Part shown: positions 22,200 to 33,515 of the stretch, piece by piece
Layout: every line of letters starts with the position of its first letter
Position numbering within the stretch: the first letter of the stretch is position 1
Source: Taudactylus pleione
Taxonomy: Eukaryota > Chordata > Amphibia > Anura > Myobatrachidae
NCBI GenBank assembly: GCA_031769625.1
Contig: JAUIMM010000040.1
Location: 9,606,001-9,670,000 of the forward strand
Direction of reading: 5' to 3'
DNA: 64,000 nucleotides
Position numbers and translations under genes: made by a program
The notes under the pieces: generated by a model
Told to the model about the DNA's origin: nothing
The model's database searches: none
Seen by the model: only the letters and a program-made list of their open reading frames with translations

Positions 22200-23560
22200 C
22201 TTGCAAAGGGCACAAAAATGTCTACTTACAGATCTGGTTTGCTGTTTTAACCCAGGTGATAAAGTTTTAGTTCTTGTGTCCACCCAAGATAGTAAGCTCT
22301 CTGCACATTCCCATCTAATTTTCCTTAAACCCAGTCAGCATGCACCAGGCAGTAGAAATGTGGTGTGGATAAGGGCCATCTTTTATCCTCTTCTGGATGT
22401 ACCAACCTTATTGAACATGACATTGGGTATTCCTTGATCAATGGCCCTACTGCATGGGTCGTGGTGAAGCAGGAGGCTTAGAATGTAATACAACTAGATG
22501 TGATAGAGGAATCCACCAGTGAATGTAATAGTCCCATAGTGTTGATCCAAAAACCCAACAGGATGATATAGTTTTACAATGACTTTAAACAGCTGACCAA
22601 ATTCTCTCAATTTAACACTAACCCTATGCCATGCATGCTTGAGCTAGCCAGAATTAAGTATGTGATCACATTAGACCATACAAAGGGGTACTTGCAGATA
22701 CCTCTCGACTAAGTTCAAAACTTAAATTTCTGCACCTGATGGTTTGCACCATTTTAAAGTCTTACTATTTGGGCACAGAGCACCGGCTACATTCCAAAGG
22801 ACTGAATAAACTCTTGAATTCCCACAAGGCATATACTTATGCATATCTGGATGATAACTTCATCTACTCTTAGGATTGGGATTCATACCTTCGGAAGGTA
22901 GAGACAGGTACCTTTGAGGATATACAGTCTTACTGTCAATCTCAAAAAGTGTGCCTTGGCCATACAAGGCAAAAAATGTGGTACATGTAGTTGGACGAGG
23001 AGTAGGCGGTAAAGAACGGGCCCAGGTCAGAGAGGAAGACTCAACTAAGGTAGTTCTTTTGCTTATTAGAGTACTACCAGCTTTGTCACTCGGCCATTCA
23101 TCTCACCAAATTACTTAAGAAAACCTGCCTAGACAATCTAATCTGGTCTAAGTAAGCAGAGGCAGCCTGTACAACACAAATACTGCAGGCACCGGATTAT
23201 AATAAAATGTTTTTTTTTTCTTTTCAGACAGATGCTTCTGAGGTAGTATGGGAATTGTACTTTTACAATAGAAACCCATCCTGTACCTTAGTCACAAATT
23301 TCCGCTTAGTGCGAAAAATTATGTGATCCTAGAACAAAAATGTCTTGCCATCAAGAGGGCTGTTGACCCACTACAGTATTATCTCATGGGCAGTGAATTT
23401 ACCCTGGTAATAATGGACCATACACCATTAAAGTGGATGCATACAAGCAAGGAAGTCAATGCCAGAGTGATTTGGTGGTTCTTGGCATTACAACCCCTCC
23501 ACTTCACTGTGAAACACAGGTGGGGGTTGCTGCACAAATAATGCAGGCACTCTTTCTCAG
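22200..23560 (+). pseudogene. Ty3/Gypsy pol fragment, integrase end then RT and RNase H
   Basis: Blocks in order: an integrase C-terminal motif, FNPGDKVLVLVST (about 22240); the RT entry VIEESTSECNSPIVLIQKPN (about 22500); NDFKQLTKFSQFNTNPMP (22575-22630); TLDHTKGYLQIPL (about 22670); the catalytic AYLDDNFIYS box (22841-22870), YLDD intact; RNase H QTDASEV (about 23226) and EQKCLAIKRAVDPLQYYL..DHTPLKWMHTS (23331-23455). Several stops and frameshifts make it dead. Integrase sequence lying about 250 bp 5' of RT matches the unusual order of Gmr1-type Ty3 elements of fish and amphibians. A purine tract near 23705 could be the polypurine tract. Confidence 0.75.
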
Positions 23561-24458
23561 AAAATGGAGGGGTTTGTGGCAAAGAAAGCATTTTGCCATG
23601 ATCCTTTAGTATAAAGGCTGTCAGGCTTTCAGGGAGTCTGTAGGTTCATTTTACAGACAGGATTAAACATTTACACTTTTCTATACAGAGGACATATACA
23701 CAGATGGTGGACATGGGATAATTGGCTTCTTATTGTGTTATTTAAATAGGGAAATGTGTGTTGTGGGTGGGGCAACTGAAGCTGAACTAGTTAGGTAACT
23801 AGTCACTAGATAGGTAATCAATGTATAGTCAGTGGTAGGGTCAGTGGCTGGGTCACAGGCTTCTTTTCAACTGCTGTAGGTGAAATTACCATAATTTTGC
23901 CATCCTGGCAACATGAATAAAGTTAAGCAGAGTAGTTCTGCAAACCTGTGTAAGTGTTGTCTGACTACAGCATTGCCAGAGAAACTCATTGCTAGTTTTG
24001 GCATCTCTAGTCTTATAGCCCCCCTGAAATAACCTAATAGCTTGTTGATAATCTGTTATAGCCAAGAACTACATCTGAGTCCTTTGAGATGTACAATGAC
24101 CGTTTGAGAATATCATTAAAATCACAGTGAAACATCATGTACTGTAAATTGTCTGTCCTACACAATGGAAACTACTACTGTAAATCCTACAATGGTTGGC
24201 AACCAGTCAGTTAGTGTTCTTCACTGTGGCTTTTGCCTTTGGTTATATTCATCTTCTACCTGTATCAAGTATATAACTTTAATGTAATTGTTGGCATTTT
24301 TGCGACTTGTTTCTTTTTACTGTATAATAAAGTTTAAACATTTAATAAAATGTGTGTCATACATGGGAGTCTTGGTCCCAGTTACTGGGTCTGGCTGTGT
24401 TATGTCAATGCCATCTGAGCCTGTTAGAGTTCTGATAATTTTACATCTGGACACCATT
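23561..24458. other. Unassigned DNA, possible LTR remains
   Basis: Lies 3' of the Gypsy RNase H, where a 3' LTR would be expected. No LTR ends or partner LTR could be defined. Confidence 0.3.
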
Positions 24459-24670
24459 TTGAGAACTTGCACTTCAGGTTACCCTTATTCAAGATGGCCA
24501 GTACTGCATCAAGGGAAACCATCTTGGATCCTGTGTCCTTTGTTAGAGATGTCTGATATTCCTACCTCTAGCCACCAGAGGTTGCCGTGTTTTGAGAACT
24601 TGCTGTTGAATTTGCTCTTATCCAAGATGGCCAGTATTGCATCAAGATAATCATCTTGGATCTTATTTCC
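24459..24670 (+). repeat. ~130-bp tandem duplication
   Basis: 'tttgagaacttgc' followed by 'caagatggccagta(c/t)tgcatcaag' and 'catcttggatc' occurs at about 24469 and 24593. It sits in a segment (24340-25480) with LTR-like features, including 'gcagcctatttaaacc' at about 25048. No protein. Confidence 0.6.
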
Positions 24671-25465
24671 AGCTTGGGCCTACAAAAGGCAGCTTCCTGT
24701 TTGAACCTTTGCTTGAGTATTCTGCCTACTCAGTTCCTGCTACTTGTTGCTGTTACCTTGTAGTTCCGAACAACTTACCTTGTGTACTGACCCAGCTACA
24801 TCTGACTACCCACTTGTATATCTACTCTGGCCATTGGACTCCAGGTGATATCACCAGTATTGTAACAGTGCCCCTCCTGGTCATGTCTGCCATCCCAGAG
24901 AGCTGTGCCCTGCATTACCCCCTGGCAGTTACCACAGTGGAGGAGAATGGGTGCTGCCATCTTGGCTTCACTCGCATGACAACATCTGCTAACTAGATGC
25001 AAGCAGCTGAGCTCACATGACCTGCTTGGCCAATAGGCACTGAGTGCAGCCTATTTAAACCATAACCTGCTCATTGCTAGAACAACTCTCTTCACTGCAT
25101 TCAACTCAGCATGAAGTGTCTGACTCAGCTTCCAATGCCGTGCAATTACAAAGTGCATTTGCATCTGACTCAGCTTCTAGTGTCCTGCATTCCAGTGCAT
25201 ACAGACTCTAACACCAGCTACCTATGTATAAGTGATTCTTGCATCCATTCCGTCTGCATTCATCGAAAGCATCTAACATCTGGGCTGTTCTGCACTTTAC
25301 AGCAATTTCAGCAGGTGTCTAACTACATGCTGGTGCATCCATCTATCAGTACTCTGCAGCACTCTATTATCATCTTCTCCTGCAGGCTGTCATCGGGACA
25401 CTTCGCTGTGGTTATCTACTATATGTATCTATACACTATAGTTCTGAGTACAGTATTATCAAGAT

Positions 25466-25683
25466 CAGGGGCGTTTCAATAGAGGAGGGGGCCCGTGTGC
25501 AGTCTCCCTGTCATGGGCCCCCTCCTCTCATTCTGGCGGCCAGCTGCGCACTGACAGCAGCACTGCACTGACTCAGGACACTAGAGTGTGCCCAGAGAAA
25601 ACTTTCACTTTACTGCGCACAGGGGCTGGCTGGCAACTTTCAGCCTGGGAGGCAAACACAAGCAAGTGGCCCCGGCACTGTCA
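25466..25683. mobile_element. hAT derivative fragment, left end
   Basis: Begins CAGGGGCGTTTCAATAG and continues 'gaggagg..gcccgtgtgca', matching the left part of the complete 342-bp hAT derivative at 47887-48228. Its right side runs into the truncated Tc1 at about 25684, so one of these events removed its other end. Confidence 0.6.
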
Positions 25684-26444
25684 CTGTCGGGTCACTGTCC
25701 ATCTGCACTGTGAAGCACCGTCCAATGAGTTCTGAAGCATTTGACTGTATAATATTGCCTGAAACACTTCAGAATTCATTCTGCTGCTTTTGTCAGCAGT
25801 CACATCATCAATAAATACAAGGGAACCAGTTCTATTGGCAGCCATACATGCCCTCGCCATGACACTACAACCACCGTGCTTCACTGATGAGGTGGTATGT
25901 TTTGGATCATGAGCAGTTCCTTTCCTTCTCTTCTCTTTCCATCACTCTGGTACAAGTTGATCTTTGTCTCATCTGTCAATAGGATGTTGTTACAGAACTG
26001 TAATGGCTTTTTTAGATGTTGTTTGGCAAACTCTAATCTGGTCTTCCTGTTTTTGTGGCTCACCAATGGTTTGCCTCTTGTGGTGAACCCTCTATATTCA
26101 CTCTTGTGAAGTCTTCTCTTGATTGTTGACTTTGACACATATACATCTACCTCCTGGAGAGTGTTCTTGATTTGGCCAACTGTTGTGAAGAGGTTTTTCT
26201 TCACCAGGGAAATAATTATTTTGTCATCTACCACAGTTGTTTTCCGTGGTCTTCCGGGTCTTTTGGTGTTGCTGAGCTCTCCGGTGCGTTCTTTCTTTTT
26301 AAGAATGTTCCAAACACTTGATTTGGCCACACCTAATGTTTTTGCTATCTCTCTGATGGGTTTGTTTTGATTTTTCAGCCTAATGATGGCTTGCTTCACT
26401 GATAGTGACAGCTCTTTGGATCTCATATTGAGAGTTGACAGCAA
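25684..26444 (-). pseudogene. Tc1 transposase, frameshifted and truncated
   Basis: Encodes, from 26444 leftwards, the paired-like helix-turn-helix DNA-binding region (SVKQAIIRLKNQNKPIREIA.. then a second HTH), the GRPRK basic linker (about residue 63), and the first catalytic aspartate in LLTDETKINLY (about residue 157). The frame closes at 25881. The next block, VKHGGCSVMARACMAANRTG, lies in another frame, and a further shift precedes the VQMD-x-DP motif carrying the second aspartate at about 25690, where the copy ends. The third acidic residue is missing. Catalysis would be cut-and-paste at TA sites, but this copy cannot encode an active enzyme. An intact family member would be about 340 residues. 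Confidence 0.85.
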
Positions 26445-26782
26445 CTGATTCCAAATGCAAATGTCACACCTAGAATCAACTCCAGACCTTTTACCTGCTT
26501 AATTGATAATGAAATAACGAGGGAATAGCCCACACCTGTCCATGAAATAGCTTTTGAGTTGATAGTCCCATTACTTTTGGCCCCTTAAAAAGTGGGAGGC
26601 ACATATTGAAACTGTTGTAATTCCTACACCGTTCACCCGATTTGGATGTGATTACCCTCAAATTAAATCTGAAAGTCTGCAGTTAAAGCACATCTTGTTT
26701 GTTTCATTTCAAAACCATTGTGGTGGTGAATAGAGGCCAAAATCTGAAAATTCTGTCAATGTCCCAATATTTATGGACCTGA

Positions 26783-26785
<3 letters not shown>
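25684..26785 (-). mobile_element. Tc1-like transposon, truncated at its 3' end
   Basis: The right terminus on the minus strand reads CAGTCAGGTCCATAAATATT, a typical Tc1 inverted repeat, beside a TA-rich run. The opposite inverted repeat is missing because the element stops within the transposase gene at about 25684. Confidence 0.85.
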
Positions 26786-26822
<37 letters not shown>

Positions 26823-26829
26823 TATATAT
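26786..26829. repeat. (TA)n microsatellite at Tc1/hAT junction
   Basis: An AT dinucleotide run between the Tc1 end and the hAT end. Its last 8 bases (26822-26829, GTATATAT) are the hAT target duplication. Confidence 0.85.
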
Positions 26830-27000
26830 TAGTGATGAGCGGTTCGGATTCTGAGGAATCCAAACCGCTCCGAACAGGTGGAATCCGAGTCCACCCGAAC
26901 GCAAGTTCGGGTGTTCCCGCCTGACTCGGATTCCACCTCGAGGCCGAACGTCACCCGTCCGGCGTCGGATTCTCGCGAGAGCCGAGTGACGTTCGGCCTC

Positions 27001-27037
27001 AATAAAAAGGCGCGGCGCCCGGCAGTCGGCGCCATTT
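27001..27037 (+). promoter_or_regulatory. hAT promoter: TATA-like box and GGCGCCATTT
   Basis: AATAAAAAGG at 27001-27010 is followed about 27 bp later by GGCGCCATTT (27028-27037), which includes a CCAT core like YY1/initiator sites. The same pair occurs in the hAT copies at 38105-38141 and 51476-51505, implying selection on the family promoter. The start site itself is inferred. Confidence 0.55.
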
Positions 27038-27199
27038 CTCGCGTGACGCGTAGTTAGGTAGTTAGCTAGTGCGCTGTCTGTTCTAGTGTTAGATAGATTA
27101 GAGTAGGCAGTGCTCTGTGACTTTACTGGGCATAAGCCCTTGTGTGTGCTCCGTGACTGGGCATAATAAGCCCACTGTGTGTATGTGTACTCTACTACT

Positions 27200-28340
27200 C
27201 ACTGTATTATACAAGCTCCGTGACAACTGACAGGGCATAGCCCACTGAGTGTATTATACAAGCTCCGTGACAGGGCATAGCCCACTGAGTATTATACAAG
27301 CTCCTTGACAGGGCATAGCCCACTGTGTCTATTATACAAGCTCTGTGACAGGGCATAGCCCACTGTGTCTATTATACAAGCTCCGTGACAGGGCATAAGC
27401 CCACTGAGTGTATTATACAAGCTCCGTGACAGGGCATAAGCCCACTGAGTATTATACAAGCTCCGTGACAGGGCATAGCCCACTGAGTGTATTATACAAG
27501 CTCCGTGACAGGGCATAGCCCACTGAGTATTATACAAGCTCCTTGACAGGGCATAGCCCACTGTGTCTATTATACAAGCTCTGTGACAGGGCATAGCCCA
27601 CTGTGTCTATTATACAAGCTCCGTGACAGGGCATAGCCCACTGAGTGTATTATACAAGCTCCGTGACAGGGCATATGCCCACTGAGTATTATACAAGCTC
27701 CGTGACAGGGCATAGCCTACTGTGTATATTATACAAGCTCCGTGACAGGGCATAGCCCACTGAGTGTATTATACAAGCTCCGTGACAGGGCATAAGCCCA
27801 CTGAGTATTATACAAGCTCCGTGACAGGGCATAAGCCCACTGAGTATTATACAAGCTCCGTGACAGGGCATAGCCCACTGTGTCTATTATACAAGCTCCG
27901 TGACAGGGCATAGCCCACTGAGTGTATTATACAAGCTCCGTGACAGGGCATAAGCCCACTGAGTATTATACAAGCTCCGTGACAGGGCATAAGCCCACTG
28001 TGTCTATTATACAAGCTCTGTGACAGGGCATAAGCCCACTGTGTCTATTATACAAGCTCCGTGACAGGGCATAGCCCACTGAGTCTATTATACAAGCTCC
28101 GTGACAGGGCATAAGCCCACTGAGTATTATACAAGCTTCGTGACAGGGCATAGCCCACTGAGTGTATTATACAAGCTCCGTGACAGGGCATAGCCCACTG
28201 TGTCTATTATACAAGCTCCGTGACAGGGCATAAGCCCACTGAGTATTATACAAGCTCCGTGACAGGGCATAGCCCACTGTGTCTATTATACAAGCTCCGT
28301 GAAAGGGCATAGCCCACTGTGTGTATACAAGCTCTGTGAC
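27200..28340 (+). repeat. 38-41-bp tandem array in hAT leader, about 29 units
   Basis: Unit 'tattatacaagctccgtgacagggcatagcccactgag' in about 29 copies, varying by 'gcata(a)gccc' and 'tgagtg/tgtgtc/tgag' spacer length. The minus-strand cysteine/histidine-rich frames through it are repeat artefacts. It lies between promoter and transposase start. Confidence 0.9.
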
Positions 28341-28364
28341 TCCAGTTCATAGTGATAAAGTAAT

Positions 28365-31300
28365 ATGGATCACGAGAATGAACTGAGAGGAGAGCAGAAA
28401 CAACATGTAAATGCTAGCATTGCAGCGGCTGGAAGTCCATCACTTTTATCTAAAGCTGATGCTCAAGGGCGTAGAGGCATTAAAACCTTAGGGAACCTGA
28501 AATCAAAAAATTTAGATTTTACAGGGGTAAAGACAAAAAAAAAACCTCTAAAGACTACTACTTTTGCAGAGAAACAGAAAATTGGCAACATACCATTCAC
28601 CACACGTAGCGGCAAGGAAAGACTCAGGCTTTGCCCTTTATTTCTGAGTGGTGGTTCTGCAGCTGTCAGTGAGGCATCTTGTGCCTCTCGTGATGATAAA
28701 AGACCTTTTCAATCAGACTATAGAAGTGTGAAAAAATTTAAAACCAATAAGGCAGTCGAACAAACTGTGTTTTTTGAAACACAAATGTCAGAAATCCCTG
28801 AGGAGAGTCTAAGTGGGTCCACAAGTGGCATTTCTATGTGTAAGCCTGACCTTTCAGAGAAGCCGCCCTCCACAGTTTCTTTTCCATCTGTAGTTGTGGG
28901 GATGAGCAGTATTGCCGAGGACATAGAAATTGAGGATGCCACCGTGGAATTGCAAGAGGATGAGAGGAATATATGTGCAGCTGATGCTGGCACTAATGAG
29001 GATGTTGAGGATGAGGATATTATTTGTATAAGTCAGGCACCAGTGGAAGCAGCTCTTGGCCAAGATAAGAAGGCCATTGCCATGCCTGGGCATAGAACCA
29101 AGAAATCCACATCTTTTGTGTGGAATTACTTTTACCCAAACCCTGACAACGTTTGTCAAGCCATTTGTAGCCTCTGTGAGACCACAGTTAGTAGAGGTAG
29201 GGACGTTAAACATCTAGGAACCTCTACGCTATTACGTCATCTGCAGCGAGCTCATGACAGGTGTTTGATAACAGAAACTACTGCAAAAAAAATATCAACT
29301 AGCAGTCCAGCATTAGCTAGATGCCTTCTCTCTACTAAATCCCAGCACCTGCAATCTCCGCCGACAACACCTTCCTCCTCAATATCCTCAGGAATGATCA
29401 GTGGTAGTACAACATCCAATTTATTAGTGCTAAGTCACGGTGACTCCTCCAATTTCCAGGACACCTCAGAAGAAACTGAATCTTTGAGCGCTAGGCCTGC
29501 TGCTGCTGCTGCTGGTGGATCTTCATCCCAGAAGTGGACAAAGAAGACTACTAGTAGTATACCAAAAAAACAATTGACTGTTAAAGAATCTCTTGCAAGG
29601 GGAAGCAAGTATGACAGCTCTCACCCTGTCGCACAGCGGATCACTGACGCCATGACAGCTATGCTAATATTAGATCTGCGTCCAATATCCTCAATTAATG
29701 CAGTGGGATTTACACAGCTAGTTGAGGTCATGTGTCCCCGGTACCAAATTCCATCTCGGTTTCATTTTACCCGAAAAGCCATTCCTCGGCTGTACCAGGA
29801 CGTTAAACAGAACCTAATTATTGGTCTGCAAAATGCTATTGTACCCACTGTCCACTTAACCACAGATATGTGGACAAGCGGTAGTGGACAAACTAAAGAT
29901 TACATGACTGTGACAGCCCACTGGGTGGGTGAATCGCCTTCAGCAGCAGCAGTATCTAACAAACAACACCAGCTCATTCAGAGGCAGGCAACTCTGTGCA
30001 TCACCGGATTCAATAAGAGGCATACCGCTGACAACCTCTTAGAAAAACTAAGAGATGTCATAGAAACATGGCTTACCCCACTTGGACTCTCCTCAGTGAT
30101 TTCTGACAATGCTACAAATATAGTGAAAGCATTACAGCTGGGTGAATTCCAACACATCCCCTGTTTTGCTCACACAATAAACTTAGTGGTGCAGGGTTTT
30201 TTAAAAAACGACAGGGGCGTTCAGGAGATGCTGTCTGTGGCCCGAAAAATTTCGGGACATTTTCGGCATTCAGCAACAGCGTGCAGGAGATTGCAGCACC
30301 TGCAAGAGCAGTTTAATTTGCCCTGCCATCAACTGAAGCAAGAAGTGGTAACGAGGTGGAACTCAACCCTGTATATGCTTCAGCGGATGGAGGAGCAGCA
30401 AAAAGCCATCCATAGCTATACGACAAGCCATGACATTGGGAGAGGAGGGGGAATGTACCTTACCCCAGCACAGTGGAGAGTACTTTCTGTCTTGTGCAAG
30501 GTGCTCAAACCATTTGAAGTTGCCACTTGTGAAGTGAGTGCTGACACTGCTAGCTTGAGTAAGGTGATTCCCCTGATTTCGCTTTTGGAAAAGCAGCTGG
30601 AGAAATTGAAGGATGATATTAAACAAAGTGAAACCCGCAAAGTATGCTGGACTGATAGATCAAGTCCTTTGTTCGCTTCGCCAGGATCCACGGGTGGCCA
30701 AGATCTTGAAATCTGATCATTATATTTTAGCAACCATTCTTGATCCTAGGTTCAAGTCATATGCTGTGTCTTTCTTTACAACTGACCCAGATCTTAAAAG
30801 AACCAAAGCGCTCCTGGTGAGCAAGTTGGCAGCTGAAGTGACACATGGCACTACGATGACGTCTCCTCCTTCGGTTTCTGCAGCAGCAGCCAGAAAAAAA
30901 TGCACCTTTTCCAAAAGACCCAGTGGTGATGCAGATAAGTCAAGTCAACATTTTGACATCTGGTCGGGTCTAAAAGATTTGCCCAACACCAGTGACACCT
31001 CTACCGCAACTCCATCTAATACGATTACCATCCAAAGAATGGTGGAGGATTATTTTCAGGACACCATACACGTAGACATGTCACAGAGTCCCTTCGAATA
31101 TTGGAAGAAAAAAAAGGCAATTTGGAGACCCTTGTATAAACTGGCTTTGCATTATTTAAGCTGCCCACCCTCCAGTGTGTACTCGGAGAGAGTTTTCAGT
31201 ACAGCCGGGAACCTTGTGAGTGAACGACGAAGGAGGCTACTTCCACAAAATGTAGAAAAAATGATGTTCATTAAAATGAACTGGAAATTTCACGAGGAAA

Positions 31301-31446
31301 ACCTTTCCCACCAATCACGTCACAGTACAGATACTTCTGTAATGGTAGATTCCAGCGGGGATGAACTGATATTGTGTGAGGAATCGGATGATGTACACAC
31401 TGATGAGGGTGAGGATGGCAATGATGGTGACATCATGCCACTGTAG
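28365..31446 (+). pseudogene. hAT transposase with BED finger, one frameshift
   Basis: Cut-and-paste transposase of the Ac/ZBED-related branch. The first frame (28365-30716) has a conserved N-terminal NIPFTTRSGKERLR motif (about residue 75), a BED zinc finger (C268, C271, H292, H297; preceded by FVWNYFYPNPDN), and the RNase H-like core with D501 in TTDMWTSG and D581 in VISDNATN. The frame is lost between about 30633 and 30645, one extra base relative to the homologue at 55552. It resumes in another frame to 31446 with LKSDHYILATILDPRF, the hAT C-terminal dimerisation block (PSSVYSERVFSTAGNLVSERR) holding the presumed catalytic glutamate (codon 31186), and an acidic tail. Apart from the shift it looks well preserved, so the loss may be recent. 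A small assembly error could also produce this. Confidence 0.9.
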
Positions 31447-31495
31447 ACCTGTTGCCTTTAGTAGATTGGAAGATTTTTTTGTGGGGGCCCAAACA

Positions 31496-31548
31496 AACCA
31501 AGCACTTCAGCCACAAAGTGGCAGTACCTGTCGCTGAAATGCTTTGTT
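31496..31548 (+). promoter_or_regulatory. 3' UTR hairpin of hAT element (copy 1)
   Basis: Arms AACCAAGCACTTCAGC (31496-31511) and GCTGAAATGCTTTGTT (31533-31548) enclose a small inner hairpin GCCAC-AAA-GTGGC. The same structure occurs at 58722-58777 with paired base changes. It lies about 50 bp after the stop codon; function is unknown (RNA structure or transposase-binding are both possible). Confidence 0.6.
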
Positions 31549-31587
31549 TGTTAAAGTGTGCAAGTCCTTTTTAAGATCCAACATAAA

Positions 31588-31602
31588 GGGTGGGTGGGAG
31601 GG
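31588..31602 (+). promoter_or_regulatory. G-quadruplex-type motif in hAT 3' region
   Basis: GGGTGGGTGGGAGGG: four G-triplets with single-base loops, followed by 'cccaaggacaattcca'. Identical at 58813-58827 in the other complete hAT. Confidence 0.6.
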
Positions 31603-31898
31603 CCCAAGGACAATTCCATCTAGCACTACCTTTCATTTCTGCCACTGCTGTGTGGCATAGTTTCATAGATGTGCTTTAAACTGTGGTGTCTGTGCCACTG
31701 CGCCGCTGCTCTGACGCTTGGTCACCAGTCAGCTCACTGCAACCTTTGGCCAATAATGGTGAAACCAATAATTTAAGCTGTGAGGTGGTCTAAATTGACT
31801 GTAAATGACTGGAAATTAATGTTATTGAGGTAAATAACACTCTAGGAAGAAAAAAAAGCCCAATTTATGTAATTTTAGCTTTTTTGCCAATTTTGGCA

Positions 31899-32016
31899 AA
31901 AAATCCAAATCCAAATCCAAATCCAAAGCCAGTCACCGCAGTTTGGCAAATCCAAATCCAAATCCAAAGCCGGATGACGAATTAGAACCAAATCCAAATC
32001 CAAATCCGGCAAAAAT
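31899..32016 (+). repeat. Subterminal 'ccaaat' repeats of hAT 3' end
   Basis: Three clusters of (ATCCAA)n separated by unique bases just inside the 3' terminus. Repeated subterminal words are typical transposase-binding sites in hAT elements. The Asn-Pro-rich frame they create is not a gene. Confidence 0.65.
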
Positions 32017-32035
32017 GGTCCGGCGCACATCCCTA

Positions 32036-32267
32036 GTATATATACATACGCACAAATATACATATATATACATATATTTATACATACATATATATATACA
32101 CACACACACAAATATATATATATATATATACGCACATATATACAAACACACACACTATATATATACACAAACACACACATATATATATATATATACACGT
32201 ATACTGTATGTATACATATATATATATACACATATATACATATAAATATACATATATATATATATAT

Positions 32268-32300
<33 letters not shown>
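32036..32300. repeat. TA/CA microsatellite
   Basis: Long (TATA)n, (CATA)n and (CACA)n runs. It begins with the right 8-bp duplication of the hAT and presumably extends the TA-rich tract seen left of that element. Tyr/Ile/Cys-rich frames here are artefacts. Confidence 0.9.
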
Positions 32301-32302
<2 letters not shown>

Positions 32303-32531
32303 ACACCATGGTGAAGGTGACGCACTGAGATGAGAGCTGCAGCTTACCTTACCAAGAATCTGTTCACACATACATGGGGAGGCCATCATTAGTCTCAACG
32401 CACCCATGTAGATTCCAGTGCTGCTTCTGCTCTCCACCCAAGAGAGAGACTCGCGAGATGATGACATCACAGTAGCTCCTCCACAGCGGCGGCGGCTGTG
32501 TGGACGTGGATGATAAGGAAGGATCATAATA

Positions 32532-32565
32532 CAGTCCAGTCATCGGTACTCATCCGATGACTGGA
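32532..32565. repeat. Short perfect hairpin
   Basis: TCCAGTCATCGG and CCGATGACTGGA flank 'tactcat'. It lies at the left side of a GC-rich repeat block; it may mark an end of a transposon. Confidence 0.6.
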
Positions 32566-32855
32566 CCGGAAAAGCCCTCTCCCCACTCCTGCATGGCAGC
32601 CCGACAACAGTGCAGCAGCGACCCTTGTGCTGCACAATTGTAGCGGCCCGGCGGGCAGATGGCACCCTGGCCCCCGGCCCAGTCCGCCACTGAGTGCGCA
32701 TGTGCACGGTGACCATTTTCCAGGTGTTTTTTACAGTGCTGACACTGACGCCGACGTGGGACTCCGGAGTGCTAAGTATAATAAGGGTGCAGGGTGTGCG
32801 GTGTGGGTCCATCCTGGACCCAGGGGCCCGTGTGCCAATTATAACTACGCCCCTA
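32566..32855. mobile_element. hAT derivative fragments
   Basis: One end-like sequence GTCCGCCACTG occurs at about 32692 and another ATAACTACGCCCCTA at about 32855 (reverse complement starts TAGGGGCGTAG). Internal phrases ('ccattttccagg', 'gggcccgtgtgc') match the hAT derivative at 47887-48228. Boundaries and duplications were not resolved. Confidence 0.45.
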
Positions 32856-32859
32856 ACAT

Positions 32860-33510
32860 ATTGGTTACACTCTAACATATAGGGTACATTTTGCCATTGC
32901 ATGATATATACTACTTGAAAACAGATGAAAGTTGTTATAATATTAGAAACATATATTTTAGGTAAATTTGAAAAACACGCTTTTAAAGGTATAATATATG
33001 TACCACATTGTGCTCTCTATTTTCACTTTGGAATAGAGTATTTTGAATGTTTCTTTGTATATTTTTGAAAGATGACTGTTTATTTAAATCAATTATTGAG
33101 TTTAGTATGCAAGCCCTTAATGGTGGTTTAGTGATTTTTATACAAAGCTCATGGAGGGATTTAGTGCTCAGGCATGCTGGGTGTTCAAGACAACAGATTT
33201 TATCTAGGCAGGGGATGAAAAAGTTTCTGCTCTGAGACATTTTGAGAAGCAGCTTTGAATTCTCCCGTTTTGTGGCCTGTTGTCATTACGTCCTTATGTG
33301 CCTCATAATGCTTCTCACATAGCTGTTATGGCACAAAGGAACAGTGAAAAAGTATCTCATTGTACTGAATCTCATTTGTATTCGAGTACAACCAACATGA
33401 TATTTGGAGCAGTCTAGTCAATAAACAGTTCTGTGTTAGCTAGATATACTTATAACATTTTATTAAACATATATACAAAACTTATCTCCCAGATTAACAC
33501 ATATAACAGA
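32860..33510. other. Unassigned DNA
   Basis: AT-rich; no gene, RNA or repeat structure recognised. Confidence 0.5.
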
Positions 33511-33515
33511 CTATG

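Larger units (their letters stand above)
26830..32035 (+). mobile_element. Complete Ac-like hAT transposon, 5.2 kb, frameshifted transposase
   Basis: Ends TAGTGATGAGCGG and (reverse complement) TAGGGATGTGCGCCGG, flanked by identical 8-bp duplications GTATATAT at 26822-26829 and 32036-32043. Contents in order: a palindromic GC-rich 5' terminal region, a TATA-like promoter, a 38-41-bp tandem array (27200-28340), the transposase gene (28365-31446), a 3' hairpin and G-rich motif, and a 3' subterminal region of repeated 'ccaaatccaaat' words. The single evident coding lesion is a frameshift near 30640. A sister of the complete element at 51316-59300. Confidence 0.93.

Noticed and set aside
27200..28340. 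Cys/His-rich minus-strand frames resembling repeated zinc motifs
   Set aside because: Produced by a 38-41-bp tandem repeat; the period is mostly not a multiple of three and spacing varies, so no protein repeat is maintained.
31943..32245. Asn-Pro-rich frame (NPNPNP..) resembling a repeat antigen
   Set aside because: Arises from subterminal 'ccaaat' repeats of the hAT 3' end running into a TA/CA microsatellite.
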